Below, in pieces: positions 24,003 through 36,714 of a DNA stretch of 64,000 bases (the stretch's first letter is position 1; each line of letters begins with the position of its first letter). The stretch is from assembly GCF_021347895.1 (NCBI RefSeq), contig NC_067134.1, forward strand, positions 28,603,407 through 28,667,406. The letters run 5' to 3'. The translations under genes were made by a program, and so were the position numbers. The notes under the pieces are model-generated. The model had not been told where the DNA came from and did no database searches. It saw nothing but the letters and a program-made list of their open reading frames with translations. This stretch comes from Acanthochromis polyacanthus. Its lineage: Eukaryota; Chordata; Actinopteri; Pomacentridae.

Positions 24003-24191
24003 AGTGACTATCAGGTCTGCAGCTAGAACTCAGACTTTCTAAAACATTTCAAACTCTCAGTGTGTTCAGTGAGCGTCTGTGAGCAGAAACACCTCAGAGA
24101 CCTTATCTCAGTCTGACCACATCTGTTCACATCCTCAGAGGACAGGAGGAGACGGCTCCACCTGCTGGTCAGTGCTAGATGTTACACCAGG
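24003..24191. other. Short non-coding spacer
   Basis: Nothing recognised between the 21-bp array and the SINE. Confidence 0.5.
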
Positions 24192-24489
24192 ATGTTAAAT
24201 GGACTTGCTCTTATATAGCGCTTTTCTACTCATCAGAGTACTCAAAGCGCTTTTACAACAATTGCTCCCATTCACCCAGACACTAATGTGCAGGTTGCTA
24301 ATCAGCCTGCAACATCAGTCAGTATACATTCATACACCAGTGGAACAGTCACTGGTAGGCAATTCGGGGTTCAGAACAAGGAAGTCCAAGGAAACTTCGG
24401 CATGCAGCACATGACTAGGCGAGAGCGGGAATCGAACCGCCGACCCTTCGATCATTGGACGACCCGCTCTACCACCTGATCCACAGCCG
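24192..24489 (-). mobile_element. tRNA-derived SINE, near full length
   Basis: On the minus strand an A-box-like run (24,467-24,482) and a perfect B-box GGTTCGATTCC (24,428-24,438) head the element. It ends in the familiar fish tail AAAAGCGCTATATAAG...CATTTAA near 24,195-24,235. That tail is shared with LINE-like 3' ends in many teleosts. Confidence 0.85.
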
Positions 24490-24512
24490 GCCCTGTGTTA
24501 GAGCAGACTCAC

Positions 24513-24847
24513 CTCCTGAACAGCTTCAGTCCTGGGAAGGTCCTGGAACAGCCGGTCAGCATCTCGTCGTCCTCCACACCAGCCAGAGGAGACAGAGAGG
24601 AGGAGCAGGGCATGGAGGAGTTAGAGGAAGAGGAGACTGAGCTGAACCCTCCATCTCCTCCTTTTACAACAACAAACCCTTCCTCCTCCTCCTCCTCCTC
24701 CTCCTCCTCCTCCTCTTCTTCTTCTTGTTCTCTGTCCATCTCCCCTGTCAGATCTTCACAGACCTCATGTGGTGGACCAGCGTCTGCTCCCGTATCCATT
24801 GGAGATAATTTACTCCGTTCTCTGGTCTCATGAACCGTCACATGGTG
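24513..24847 (-). CDS. Probable internal exon of an unrecognised minus-strand gene
   Basis: The minus-strand frame has no internal stop from 24,847 down to a textbook donor, AG|GTGAGT, at 24,512. It contains an Asp/Glu region with a run of about 15 Glu (encoded by GAG/GAA), then GFVVVKGGDGG, Ser-rich sequence and EDDEMLTGCSRTFPGLKLFR. The 5' boundary is uncertain: CTGACAG near 24,735 is one candidate acceptor, and an in-frame TGA lies at 24,848-24,850. The exon ends in phase 2. It may belong to the gene starting at 44.16 kb. The Glu run is also a TCC microsatellite on the plus strand (24,679-24,726), so part of the frame could be chance. Confidence 0.45.
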
Positions 24848-25845
24848 TCAGAAGAACTTCAACCCTCCACGAAAACTAGAGTCTCTAGTCCACCCTGTAG
24901 TCCAACGTCCACCAAAACACTCGTGTTCTTCTGGAAAACTACAAATGTGACCTCCTGTGTGACCTCTGCTGCTTCAGGGATCAAAGCCTCAGTGCCCACA
25001 GAGCAGAGGATACACAATCACAACACAATCACACAGCAGGGACCCTCAGAGAGCAGATATGAACCGTCTGGACTCCAAGCATCTACACACTGAACGTCCT
25101 GCAGGTCCACAGACACACAGTTAAGTTATTAAACAGTTCCAGCAGTCATTCACTCTGTAGTTTTACTGCAGAAAATCACCACAAACCGCTCAAAAACTCC
25201 AAACATGGCGGCCTGCAGAAGCTCCAAAGTCAATAATCCACAAAGCAAAGGTCTTTAGAGAGGTGTTCAGAGATTAGAGTCCAGAGGGACAGATAATCCG
25301 TCCAGCATTCCTCCATGTCTCACTCTGTCAGCCAGTTTAAACTCTTTACAGGTCCTCTTCTTCTCTAACTTTATCCTCTCCCTCCTCCTCTTCTTATTTC
25401 TTTCTTCTTCTTCTTTGGTTTCTGTCTGACTTTAACCACCCTCCATGTGGGTTAATCACTCACTCTTCAGTAACTCTGATCCTCTGCAACCACCCGCCCG
25501 GCTACAACCAGGAAGTGCAGAATGACAACAATCAGGGCCTGCAGTGAGCTGCCCCGTTGCTGCCTGACTGGAAGTCTGCTGGAATGTTGTTGCTCTGTTT
25601 GCTTTATGCTGTGCTGGATTTAAACAAGGTCTAAATGATCATAGAAACTAAAAATCACTCCATAAGCAGCAGTTAGAGTCTTAGAAAACAAAACTCCAAC
25701 ATTAAAGGTCCCAAATGTGAAAATCCACTTTATTACTGATGTCCTAAATACTTGGAACTGTCCAATAAAAGCTGTGAGAAAACGACGAGTGCCAGACCAT
25801 AAACCCAGCTTCACAACACATTCAGCTTCTAGGCAAAAACTGAGA
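24848..25845. other. Non-coding stretch, no gene recognised
   Basis: Pyrimidine-rich at 25,360-25,430. No convincing exon. Confidence 0.5.
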
Positions 25846-26060
25846 AATGTTTTTTAGTTTTCTAATCATCAATGAGCCTTTCAGCACCATTAGCTCACAC
25901 AATGTAGCATTAGAACACAGGAAATGTTCCTCTGTACCCCTATGGAGATATTCCATTAAACATTTACAGCTACAACAGTCATTTACCACTTTAACTATGT
26001 CTACACTGGATTTATCAGTCAAAAAATGATTTTCTTCTAACAATAAGGACATTTCTAAGT
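25846..26060 (-). mobile_element. Tc1/mariner-type MITE, copy C, partial
   Basis: Minus-orientation copy of the family at 72-429. It lacks the segment containing CCAGCAACCATCACTCC, and its right inverted end is missing. Confidence 0.75.
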
Positions 26061-26074
26061 GAACACATCTTCAA

Positions 26075-26280
26075 CATTTTGGGGAAATTTTTGAACATTT
26101 TTGGTGGAAAAAAAAAAGAAATGCTAAAAAAATGTTTCTTAAGAACATTCAGATAAAATCAGCCAAAATCCAGAGAAATTTGCTGGAATTTGGTTGATTT
26201 TTATCTGAATGTTATGAAAACAATATTAGAGGAATCACTTTAGATATTTTTAGGATTTTTCTGGAAGATTTAAGGGTTGA
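26075..26280. repeat. Fold-back repeat, copy 1 (degraded)
   Basis: AT-rich sequence with imperfect inverted arms around 26,135-26,175 and 26,185-26,225 (AACATTCAGATAAAA... and its reverse). It is homologous to the better preserved copy at 46.74-47.18 kb. Confidence 0.7.
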
Positions 26281-27357
26281 AGAACACAGCAGGGACTGGT
26301 TTGTTGTTGCCGTGGTAACTCATCCAGTTACTGAGTGATGTCATTCTTTCACGTTTCTGTGCGTTCACGTTGTGTTTTCTCACTTTGCGTCCTGTTCTTG
26401 AACATCTTTGTCGTGTTGAATCACTTTCTGCTCATTACAGCAGTATTTTACAGCTAAACTCCTCCTAACCTACATGCAGTTTAAACGGTTTCACATGATT
26501 TTAAAATGATTTGAATCAGTTCTCAGGTTTAAATCTTCCTCTGGTTCTGGATCTGCTGCTTTTAGACTCACTAAATGTGGCTTACTCGGAGTATTCTGGC
26601 TGTTTTTATTCATATATCAGTAATTTCACCACATTGTTTCGTTCAGATTAGTGAAACTCATGAACACATGTACCAGCTGTAAATGACCACATGAGGGCGC
26701 TGTGTGATAACAGACAGACTAACGGCTCTTCTATTCCTGCTGGATTACTTTCGGATGGAAATAAGTGTAGAAAAGCTGGGAGAGGATAAAGGAATAGAAC
26801 AACTTAAGTCCAGCACGATGAGACTGTAGTTTCCTTTAATAAAATAAATGAACTGAGAAGAAACTGTGAATTAGATCCCAGATGACGGCATCAGAACGGT
26901 GGAGCACTGAGCTCTCTGAGGACTCTTCTAGTCATTGTGTGTCACTACAGGGTAGATTCTGGAATAAATACAACAACAAACTTCTCACTAACACAGCCTG
27001 AGTGTGAACTGTAATCAAACCAGTGAGTTCTCCTCCATCCTTGTTCTCCAGACGGAGCTCTGACAGATCTGATGTTCTACAGACATGAAGACACGCTCTG
27101 TCCTCACCTGGACAGCTAAACACCAGCGCTGGTCACCTGACACCGACAGAGAGTTAAGGATTGATGAGCTTCAGAGACAGAGAGTTCAAATGACTTGTGC
27201 TGTCAGAGTGTGGATTCTTCTCTAGATGTGAAGCTCAACTAATCAGCAGGTGTTCTTTCTTCACTGTGATAACTGTGGAAAAGCTGCAGGTGTGTTATTT
27301 ATAAAGCAGATAAACTAAACCTGAAGAACTCACATGGATGTGGAAGAGCAGTACACA
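26281..27357. other. Non-coding stretch, no gene recognised
   Basis: No convincing exon or repeat. Confidence 0.5.
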
Positions 27358-27439
27358 GTAACCAACTGTTCACTGAGAAATGTCCTTTTTTTATCCAATG
27401 CAGATACCATTAAATGAATGATAAACCCAGTGTAGACTT
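27358..27439 (+). mobile_element. Left end of Tc1-type element, copy D
   Basis: It carries the MITE family's left end (ACTGAGAAATGTCC... ATAAACCCAGTGTAGAC) and then breaks directly into transposase-derived sequence. This is the join expected for an internally deleted Tc1 copy. Confidence 0.7.
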
Positions 27440-27830
27440 GTCATGAATTCTGCTCTCTATCAGAGAATCCTCCTGGAGAACATCAGAAGCTCAACACTAA
27501 TGGAGCCAAAGAACACCAACAGGTCCACCTCTGAGCGGCCCAGGAGGAACTCAATGAAGGTTCTGGAGTCACGGTTTGGACTTCACTCTGATTCAGATGC
27601 TGTTGGAAGACCTGAAAGATCAGCTGATGATCTAAAACCATCTAATGTGAGTGAATTAAAACTATTGTGCAGAGAAGAGAGGACCAACATTCGTCCATGG
27701 ATGCAGAAGATGATCACAGCTGGAACAGATGTTTAACTGCTGCTGAACCAGTGATTAGGTTCAATAAGTCATCATTTAAAAAGTGCATTTGTGTTTTGTG
27801 CGTTATCTAACTACTATGCTCAATAAATAT
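27440..27830 (+). pseudogene. Tc1-like transposase C-terminal relic
   Basis: A 97-codon open frame begins MNSALYQRILLEN. It contains STSER and MKVLES, then LKPSNVSELKLLCREE, all in the order of the C-terminal half of fish Tc1 transposases. The catalytic DPKHT and SPDLNPIE region is corrupted and the N-terminal half is absent, so it cannot be active. A non-coding tail resembling the element's 3' end follows to about 27,830. Confidence 0.85.
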
Positions 27831-29146
27831 AAATATGACTGTGATGATGTGGAATATATTTAAGTGTGAGAAAAATGCAAAAATAGAAAACCTCTGCATC
27901 ACTGGAGGTCCCCACAGTGTCATATATACCTGTAGCAGAAACACACACTCCTTTCCGTGTCCCGTGTGTTCCTCTGTTCGCCCACTCAGTATTTCCATGA
28001 TAAATTAAAGCCACTCGTCCAGAGATCCTTTTAACTTCCCGCCGCCTACAGACGACCTATTTTCTGTCTCTAACCAACGACTCTGATGACAGATTCCAAC
28101 ATTAATCCCAAAGCTGACCCCACAGCAACTATTTTCCTAATGAGCAGCAGATAAAGGTCCACCTCCCTCCATTAACGGTCTTATTCACACGGCATGATAG
28201 TAGAAATGTGTGATCAGCTGCAGGGATGAAGAATAAAAACACAGATGAGCATTCTGTTTCCTGCAGCTGATGGGTTCTGATCGTATTTCTAAGCTCAGAC
28301 CGCTGATAAACACCACAAAGCTACCAGCTCCACACTAAAGGCTTGTTTTACACCCAGATCTGCACTAAAATCACCACATTAATACATTTATTCAATGCTG
28401 TCGTCCACAGATCAGAAAACAAACCATCCACAGCCTTGAATCTGGAACAACCCAGATCACAGTCATTGATTAACCTACTTACTGGATCTGACCCTAAACC
28501 CACTAATGAACTCCCAGTTCTGTCCCAGCTGACTGGAACTGCTGCTGATCATGAAGCTGTTCATCAAACGGCTCTTCTCCTGCTTTTTTCTATTCATGAA
28601 ACCAACCAATAGCAGCATTTACTGTCGTCAGAGCTAGACAGGCCTTAAATCCACCTCAGAACCTCAGAACCGCTGACTGAAGCCACTCTGCTTCCTGATT
28701 AGAGAACAAACAGAAGGATTTAAACCAGGTCTTATTTTCTGCGACTGAATCTTTCCTCATGCATAGATAGGACTCCAGAACAGTGTAAAACCTTGTTAAC
28801 TGGCCTGTTTCAGCCCAGAGGAGCACAGTGATGGATTCATTCTCCACTGGTTCCTGTCTAAAGATCATCTACAGCATAAATCTGTTACCCTCAGACCAGA
28901 TGAGCTCCAGCACCAAGAGAAGGTTTCTATCAACGGTTCTGTTACTGTGAATATCTGAGTAAGAAGAAGAAGGTATGAAGTTAAATACAGAGCATTCTTT
29001 CCAACCGTTTAAGCAGGACTAGTGTTTGATTTCTGATTTGCACAGAACATCCCAGGAGATCCAGATAACGTTCACCTGGTCTCAGTCCTAATTAGCCGAA
29101 CAGATGGTTGAGTTTCAGGACAAACTTCAAAGTGTCATGAACACTC
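27831..29146. other. Non-coding stretch, no gene recognised
   Basis: No convincing exon or repeat. Confidence 0.5.
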
Positions 29147-30214
29147 TGACAATCAGCATCATCCTCCAATCAGCATCCATCCTCCAATCAGCATCCATCC
29201 TCCAATCAGCATCCATCCTCCAGTCAGCATCCATCCTCCAATCAGCATCCATCCTCCAATCATCATCCATCCTCCAGTCATCATCCATCCTCCAGTCATC
29301 ATCCATCCTCCAATCAGCATCCATCCTCCAATCAGCATCCATCCTCCAATCAGCATCCATCCTCCAATCAGCATCCATCCTCCAGTCAGCATCCATCCTC
29401 CAATCAGCATCCATCCTCCAATCAGCATCCATCCTCCAATCAGCATCATCCTCTAATCAGCATCCATCCTCCAGTCAGCATCCATCCTCCAATCAGCATC
29501 CATCCTCCAATCAGCATCATCCTCCAATCAGCATCCATCCTCCAATCAGCATCCATCCTCCAGTCAGCATCCATCCTCCAATCAGCATCATCCTCCAATC
29601 AGCATCCATCCTCCAATCAGCATCCATCCTCCAGTCAGCATCCATCCTCCAATCAGCATCCATCCTCCAGTCAGCATCCATCCTCCAATCATCATCCATC
29701 CTCCAATCATCATCCATCCTCCAATCAGCATCCATCCTCCAGTCATCATCCATCCTCCAATCAGCATCCATCCTCCAATCATCATCCATCCTCCAATCAT
29801 CATCCATCCTCCAATCATCATCCATCCTCCAATCAGCATCCATCCTCCAGTCATCATCCATCCTCCAATCAGCATCCATCCTCCAATCATCATCCATCCT
29901 CCAATCATCATCCATCCTCCAATCATCATCCATCCTCCAATCAGCATCCATCCTCCAGTCATCATCCATCCTCCAATCAGCATCCATCCTCCAATCATCA
30001 TCCATCCTCCAATCATCATCCATCCTCCAATCATCATCCATCCTCCAATCAGCATCCATCCTCCAGTCGTCATCCATCCTCCAATCAGCATCCATCCTCC
30101 AATCATCATCCATCCTCCAATCATCATCCATCCTCCAATCAGCATCCATCCTCCAGTCGTCATCCATCCTCCAGTCGTCATCCATCCTCCAATCATCATC
30201 CATCCTCCAGTCAG
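29147..30214. repeat. 18-bp minisatellite, about 59 copies
   Basis: The unit is ATCCTCCAATCAGCATCC, with AGC/ATC/CGT and AAT/AGT variants and three or four shortened 15-bp units. The 18-bp period keeps frames open on both strands (plus SILQSA, minus MDADWR). The 15-bp units keep phase modulo 3, but the frame changes reading where units are altered. No gene is inferred. Confidence 0.95.
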
Positions 30215-30676
30215 CTGCCTGCTCTTTAAAATCAAACTAACTGACGCCCACAAAACAGGAAACGACAGCATGGAGATAACAGAGCATTTCCTCTGAGGTA
30301 ATGTAATTAGAAAATGACACGATGGAGGTCAAGAAGAGTTCTGGAAACCGAGATAACTCAAAGACAACTGCTTGTAGGACAAAAATAAACCTACAGGGAG
30401 ATTTACTAGATTGGAGCTGTGATGTGCAGAGACACCATGAAAAAAGGACCATGAAAGGAGAAGCTGTGGTGGATCCTCTATAGCCTGACAGAACAAGGAG
30501 TCTTTAGCAGGAAGAATAAAGGATGCGTTTATCTGCTACAGAGAGCTAACAAGCTGTGATTCTGCTGCAGTCCTGTCCATGATGTGTGATGACTTCTGCT
30601 TCCGGTCCTTCTGTTGTTTTTCATACTGAACTTGCAAAAGACGTGGAAACTAAAAAAAGCAGCGTTGTTATAAAAT
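30215..30676. other. Non-coding stretch, no gene recognised
   Basis: Nothing recognised. Confidence 0.5.
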
Positions 30677-31014
30677 ACTACTGTTCAGGAGTCTGGAGTC
30701 ACTCAGAAATGTCCTTATTTTTGAAAGAAAAGCAGTTTTTAGCAATGAAGATGACATTAAATGAATGATAAATCCAGTGTAGACATAGTTAATGTGGTAA
30801 ATGACTGTTGTAGCTGGAAATGTTTAATGGAATATCTCCATAGGGGTACAGAGGAACATTTCCAGCAACCATCACTCCTGTGTTCTAATGCTACATTGTG
30901 TTAGCTAATGGTGCTGAAAGGTTCATTGATGGTTAGAAAACCCTTGTAGTTATGTTAGCACATGGATAAAAGTGTGAGTTTTACTGGATGACCCCAGACT
31001 TTAGAACAGTAGAG
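30677..31014 (+). mobile_element. Tc1/mariner-type MITE, copy E
   Basis: Full-length copy. Left end ACTACTGTTCAGGAGTCTGG; the right end, near ACTTTAGAACAGTAG, is its inverted counterpart. Confidence 0.85.
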
Positions 31015-31179
31015 TACAGAACCATTGGTTTGTGTCTGAGAGCTGGAGGAGTCTGAACAAGGAGACGGTAACAAGCTTTCAATCATTAGTTAGCTCGAAA
31101 AAACATTCTGGTTATCATTTGTTTTACTCTAAATGGACCATAATTGAAATAAATGAACATCAGACTGTATTTAAGTGGA

Positions 31180-31310
31180 CTTTAAACCAGTAAATGAGAC
31201 CATAAACTGAACAGTGAAATGTCTACTGAGGGAATAAATCAAATAAAAAGTCAGGTTGTTTTCTCATAGACTTCTATACAATCAGATGGGTCGCCCCCTG
31301 CTGGCAGCTA
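31180..31310 (+). repeat. Dispersed repeat, pair with 42.2 kb
   Basis: GACCATAAACTGAACAGT, the AATAAATCA segment and ATAGACTTCTATACAATCAG are shared with 42,222-42,312 in the same orientation. It ends in CGCCCCCTGCTGGC, a phrase frequent in fish repeats that also fits a reverse CTCF core (31,290-31,304). Confidence 0.65.
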
Positions 31311-32587
31311 GAGGCGGTTTTCTCAGTCATGAAAGCTGTGCTAACTTTCACTGTGTTGAGTTTCTAACAGCCAATAAAGAAGTGAATATTAAAACATAAA
31401 ATGTGTTTAACTGTAGATAAGAAGGAATGATTTTCTAACAGCAGCAGCGTCTGTGTGAGCTCTGAGGATGTGATCTATGTCGGACAGAAACCCGTTACAG
31501 AGACTCACAACAAGCTGGGACTGGAAATAAGTCAATAATGAAAGCAGTATTGGTATTCTGTCCTTTCTGTTTCTATCACTCCTAGAAACACCACTCAGGA
31601 CATCCAGTCCAGTTCAGCAGCTCCACAGACGAGACAAAAACCCTCTAAATATGCATCATCAAAAAATGCAGAGAGAACTTATCACTGATTTAATGCTAGC
31701 TAGGGCAGCTAAATAAATGACTGTAATCTGAGTATGTGACAGTCTGTGGCATGAGGGGAAGATCTGCAGCAGACATGGACGTCCTGGACATCATCTTCAG
31801 ACACATCTGGACCAGAAACATCATTACAGCTTCATGACAAACATCAGGACTCATCTGGACTTCATCTCCATCTGTTCTCTCTCCAGATCAACACTTCAAG
31901 ACCGCCTCTTTTGTCTGGAACATGAGGCGTCTCTGAATATCATTAGCTCTGATTTCCATCCGTCTGATTATTATTCATAGAGGACCAGACTCCTCAGATG
32001 GACAGAATCTGAACAAACACAGATCTGTCAAAGGGTTAAGAGCAGCTGCCGGTCATAGAAAAGGCCACATGTGTTTTAGTGTGCATCTCTCAGCTGGACG
32101 GCTTCAGAAAGTGTCACATCTTCCGGTTTATTTCTTCTAATAATTGGTTCCACAGACACGGCATGGATAAATGTTAAAGAGCTGGTCTGATCAGGCTCTG
32201 GTCGTCTCACTGACAGAACAGAAAGGAGATTTCTTGTCCGTCCTTTCTGCCGTTGATCCTTCCCATCTGCGTTTGCTTCCATCTGGCGTCATGTCGGGTT
32301 TCATTATGCAACTTTTTGGCTTAAAACTAGATGTGTATTGTTCTTCCCTCCTACTCCCTCAGCTGGTCAGGACAAGACATCAGAACGTGTCACTGAGGAT
32401 CATCAATGACCTGTCAGGAGGTAAAACCCCAAAGAACAGGTCATAAAGAAGATTCAAAGCTGCTGCTGGAGGTTAGAATAATCAGTACAGCCCACAGAGT
32501 GCAGGTTAAAACAAACACGTCACTGAATCCTCTGAATAAAAAGCTCCTTTCTCCTGAGATCATAACCAGGGCTAAGGCTAATTCCTG
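31311..32587. other. Non-coding stretch, no gene recognised
   Basis: No convincing exon or repeat. Confidence 0.5.
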
Positions 32588-33180
32588 GTTTCTGAATCAA
32601 ATCAAATCAAATCAACTTTATTTATATGGCACTTTTCATACAGTAGAGTAACACAAAGTGCCTCACAGAGGATAAAAACAAAAACAACACAATACAAAAC
32701 ACTGTGAAAAACCCGAAACCTCCCACCCCCCACAAATATACACACAGATACACAATCACATATACATTCACACACATACGTAGACATACGAACAGACATA
32801 CAGACCCACACACACAAACATGCTAACATACACACACCCACATACACCATCTGTCAGTAAGGAGATATAGAGGAGACATGGCTGGGCACCGAAATCCAAA
32901 GTGAGGAAGAAACCACCTTTGGGGGCCACACACACCGAGAGGAGTCATGGACCATGACTGCAGGTGCGCCGACACAAGGACCACCCCAGCCCAGGCAGAC
33001 AAGAGGCTCCACACGAAGGTGTGAAGCTCTCCAACCACCCGGGCCAGGGCCATCCACGGGCCAGCACCCCCATCAGTGGACCAGAATCAACTCCAGGCGT
33101 GGTAGGCCCCCAGGAGGAAACACTGGAGAAACGAGGGACGAAAACAGTAAAACAAATAAATAAATAATAAAATGCATAGT
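32588..33180. mobile_element. Interspersed repeat, probably LINE/SINE-derived
   Basis: It begins with CAAATCAAATCAACTTTATT and TATGGCACTTTTCATACA, then AAAGTGCCTCACAGAGG, a widespread teleost repeat head. A CACA-rich part and an unusually GC-rich body (32,930-33,120) follow, and it ends in an A-rich tail (AAATAAATAAATAATAAAA). The class is not certain. Confidence 0.6.
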
Positions 33181-36100
33181 CATGAGGAGGTGCTTCTATT
33201 TGTGCTTCCAAAAGGTACATGATGATCTGCTCCACAGACCTCCAGATCATCCTCCTAACAGGAAACAGCAGCTGGTTCCAGACTGGATGCTAGCACCATG
33301 TAGCATGGGGTTTCTGGAGAACTTAGAGCTTCCTACCTGTTCTCCTGGACAGTCCAGATTTAGGGTCAACAGATTAAGTTTCTGTGTAGACCCTTACAAA
33401 CTGGGGTTGAGTTGGCTTTCATACTTTCCATCGCTCCACGTCTACAAGGGTCTGTGAGGGTCCGTATGACGGATATATCATCATCTAAGAGTCCACCAGA
33501 GACTTCATGGACTCCTTTACACCAACCAACTCAGAATCTGACTATGTTTGTACAGAGTGTTCCACACTGACTTCTAAAAACTAGAAAAGCAGTTTATCAG
33601 CAGGGTTTGGAGTAACAGATTACATGTAACAGCGTTATGTAATCAGGATACAAAAAAGGTAACTAAGCAGTTACAGAACAAAAAATCTGTAGTCCTGTTA
33701 CTGGTATGTTTGATACAACAGGGATCACTGAGGGGGACTAGAGTTTAAAATCAAACAGGACATCCTAAAATACAGCTGACCTATGGGCCGTGCACACGCA
33801 TCGTGACACTTTACGGCAGTTTACGGCACAACATCACAACAAACCAACATCACAACAAACCAACAGGTGAGAGGCCCCCAGCGTTGTCATGGATACCACC
33901 TGCTCACAGTGATGAGGGAAGAAAAACGTCTTGGCTGGATGGAAAACCAGCATCATTTTCTGTTTAAACCAGAGACGGTGAGCAACATCTGGGTACGAAG
34001 CAGACTGTCTTCTGTCAACGTCCAGGGATTTAAAGAAACATCTACAGGTACGAAGACACGCCGCTGACTTTTACTGATGGACAAAACACATTAAAACATT
34101 TTTTACTACATACTACTAACAGACGTCCTGGTGAGTCCACAGGGAGAGAATTTAAGGTTTAAGACAAAAACAGACACCAGTCTGTTGAGTCCTTTGAACA
34201 ACGGTTAAAATCACAGTCTGTGTTGGTGGTGTGGAAATAACCGTGATCCAGAACCACTTTTTTTCAGTTCAGGACAGGAAATGAGTGGACTGATGTTCTG
34301 TGATTCTGTTTGCAGATCCAGACTCCTCCTGAACACTGGATGTGTTTTTTTCCTCTGTACACGCTGTGCTGACCTTCACTGATAGAAATGGATGTTCTCT
34401 GTATGAACACAGCCTCAGGTTAATAGAAAGCTCCTCTCAGAAGATGACATTTCAGTCAGATAATAGTCCTGGAGAGGAGCTTCTGTTCCCACCAAAATTA
34501 AAGAGTTTATCTTTCAGGAGCCTAATTAAAATCTGATGATGAGATTTTTCTTTCTTCTTGTGTACAGAAAAGAAAAACACGTTTTTTCCTGAAGGCTGCA
34601 CAAAACAATCCCAAGACAGAAAACCTGAGTCAGAAGCAGGTCGGTAACACACTGGATGAGCTGTTCCTGGGTCAGTATCTGTTCAGAGCTTCACTTTCAT
34701 TACAGCAAACATATTAAATTATAGAGGACAAAACACCATCTATTCCAATCAGTGTTATTACCGCCAGGAAGACGGTGTTTAAAGTCTGACTTTTAGAAGC
34801 TTCTGTCGTCTCCAGCATGTATGAAGTCCTAATTCAGTGTCTGTACAGCTGTCTGAAGCCAGCAGCCTGGTTTCCATCCATTATCATCCAGATGCAGCAG
34901 CAGCCTTGATTATATTTCATGCAAACAGCTCGAGTCCTCTTGACGCATAAAATGGTCATTCATATTCCACAGCCTCACAGCCAGAGCAGCAAAACAAACA
35001 GACTAGAGGACGATAAGACCAGGATCACACCTCAGGACAGTCTGACATTACTGCTGTAATTCTACATGTCGGACCAATCCACACTTTGTAAACCCGGAAC
35101 AACGTAGAAATATATTTATTCATCCTTGATGTAACCAGGTAGGTTGGTAGAGAGCTGATTCTTATTTTCAGTAAAGAAGTGGCCAAGAGGCAACACACAA
35201 ACCAGACGAACAACAACGGATCACATGGACAGAAAATCACACAGTGTTACGAATCACTCAAAGACTGGTCAAATAGAAAAACAAGTGCAGTGGTCCTCTA
35301 ACTGATTCTTTAAACAACGAGAGCGATACGTATGAGGAGGGTTTTAGGGGGTGGAGGTTAACGAGATGTTAGAAGGAAGAGTTATGAATGAACCAGATAA
35401 GGTGGTGAGGGTTTGGTAGATGGAGAGAAACCAGTGTGATGTTGATGTAAATGGTAAAGAGTGCTGGGCCAAGTACTGAACCCTGCAGGACTCCTTTGTG
35501 AACTGGTTAAGGGTCTGAGAGAAGATCCTCCTCCCTCACTGACTGCATCCAGAACCATAGCTTCTGAAACAACTCACATAATTGTCAGAAAGAGCAGCAT
35601 TCTATAAGGTTTCCAACAGAACGAAGTGTTTGACGGTCAGATGCATCAGTCACGTCTACAGAAAGAGCTGCACACTATTCTTATCATTTACAGCTTTAAG
35701 TACAGCTGTGCTCCGATCTAAACCCAGACTGTAAAGGGATAAATCCCCAGTTCCAGGTTTCCTGAGATGAAATCAGCTTTATTCCTGTTTTGTTTTCTAT
35801 GTTTACAACAGATGAACGTTCCAAGCACCAAATGATCGACCACATAAAAACAGGAGGCTTCCTACACTGAAAAGAACTCAAATATTTTACAGTAGTTATT
35901 AGTTGAATTAACTGTATAGAATAATCAGTGTAATGTAACAACCCAGCAGTTTAAGTGTTTGGTCAAAAATGTTAAATTTACTGTGGCATTCATGGAAGGG
36001 ACGTCCTGATCAGGTTTAGTATTATTTACACTCAAACCGATTTGAGCTGTTTAATGTTAACGTCTGCCAACAACCGACACCTTTTTCCTTCATTATACAT

Positions 36101-36336
36101 AATCAAAGTGTTGTAAATGAGCTGTAGTTTGTGCTAGCGCCACCAGGTGGAGACTCTACTGTTAAATACTGTAGAACCACAAGACGCAGGTCCCAGATAG
36201 TAAAAGGAAACCATGATAAAGTTTTCTGAGACACTTAATGACATCTGGTCTTCAACATCAGTGCATGATAAACATAAAACGTACTGCTTTTACATTAGAA
36301 ATGATCAACTTATAATGCTACACCTATTTAAATGTA
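33181..36336. other. Non-coding stretch, no gene recognised
   Basis: No convincing exon. Exact short duplications of ACATCACAACAAACCAAC lie at 33,830-33,864. A CTCF-like CCACCAGGTGG core lies at 36,140-36,150. Confidence 0.45.
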
Positions 36337-36714
36337 CCGCATCCATCCATCCATCCATCCATCCATCCTCTATACTCCACTTTATCCTCACTAGGGTCAT
36401 GGGGGGTGCTGGAGTCTATCCCAGCTGACTCGGTGAAGGCAGGGGACACCCTGGACAGGTCACCAGTCTGTCACAGGGCTACATATACAGACACACAATC
36501 ACACTCACATTCACACCTACGGGCAATTTAGAGTAACCAATTAACCTCAGCATGTTTTTGGACTGTGGGAGGAAGCCGGAGTACCCGGAGAAAACCCACG
36601 CATGCACAGGGAGAACATGCAAACTCCATGCAGAAAGATCCCAGGCTGGGATTTGAACCGGGGATCTTCTTGCTGCAAGGCAACAGTGCTAACCACTACT
36701 GCACTGTGCAGCCC
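36337..36714 (-). mobile_element. tRNA-derived SINE with GGAT tail, near full length
   Basis: On the minus strand: a tRNA-like head with TAGTGGTTAGCACT (A-box-like) and GGTTCAAATCC (B box, 36,649-36,659). Next comes the body that reads TGCATGGAGTTTGCATGTTC, and it ends in a (GGAT)n tail at 36,339-36,367. A degraded copy lies at 51.4 kb. Confidence 0.85.

Noticed and set aside
20448..24007. Two giant proteins (about 1,170 residues each) on opposite strands
   Set aside because: They are the automatic result of a 21-bp unit without stops. Variation is not biased to silent sites, and no domain, intron or promoter is seen.
29104..30271. 378-codon plus frame and minus frames in the 18-bp array
   Set aside because: Repeat-derived, low complexity, no gene context.
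32602..33250. Several short frames on both strands at 32.6-33.25 kb
   Set aside because: They overlap a GC-rich interspersed repeat on both strands at once and show no consistent coding signal.
755..36714. tRNA genes at 0.8, 24.4 and 36.7 kb
   Set aside because: A and B boxes are present, but the sequences continue into SINE bodies and cannot fold as complete tRNAs.
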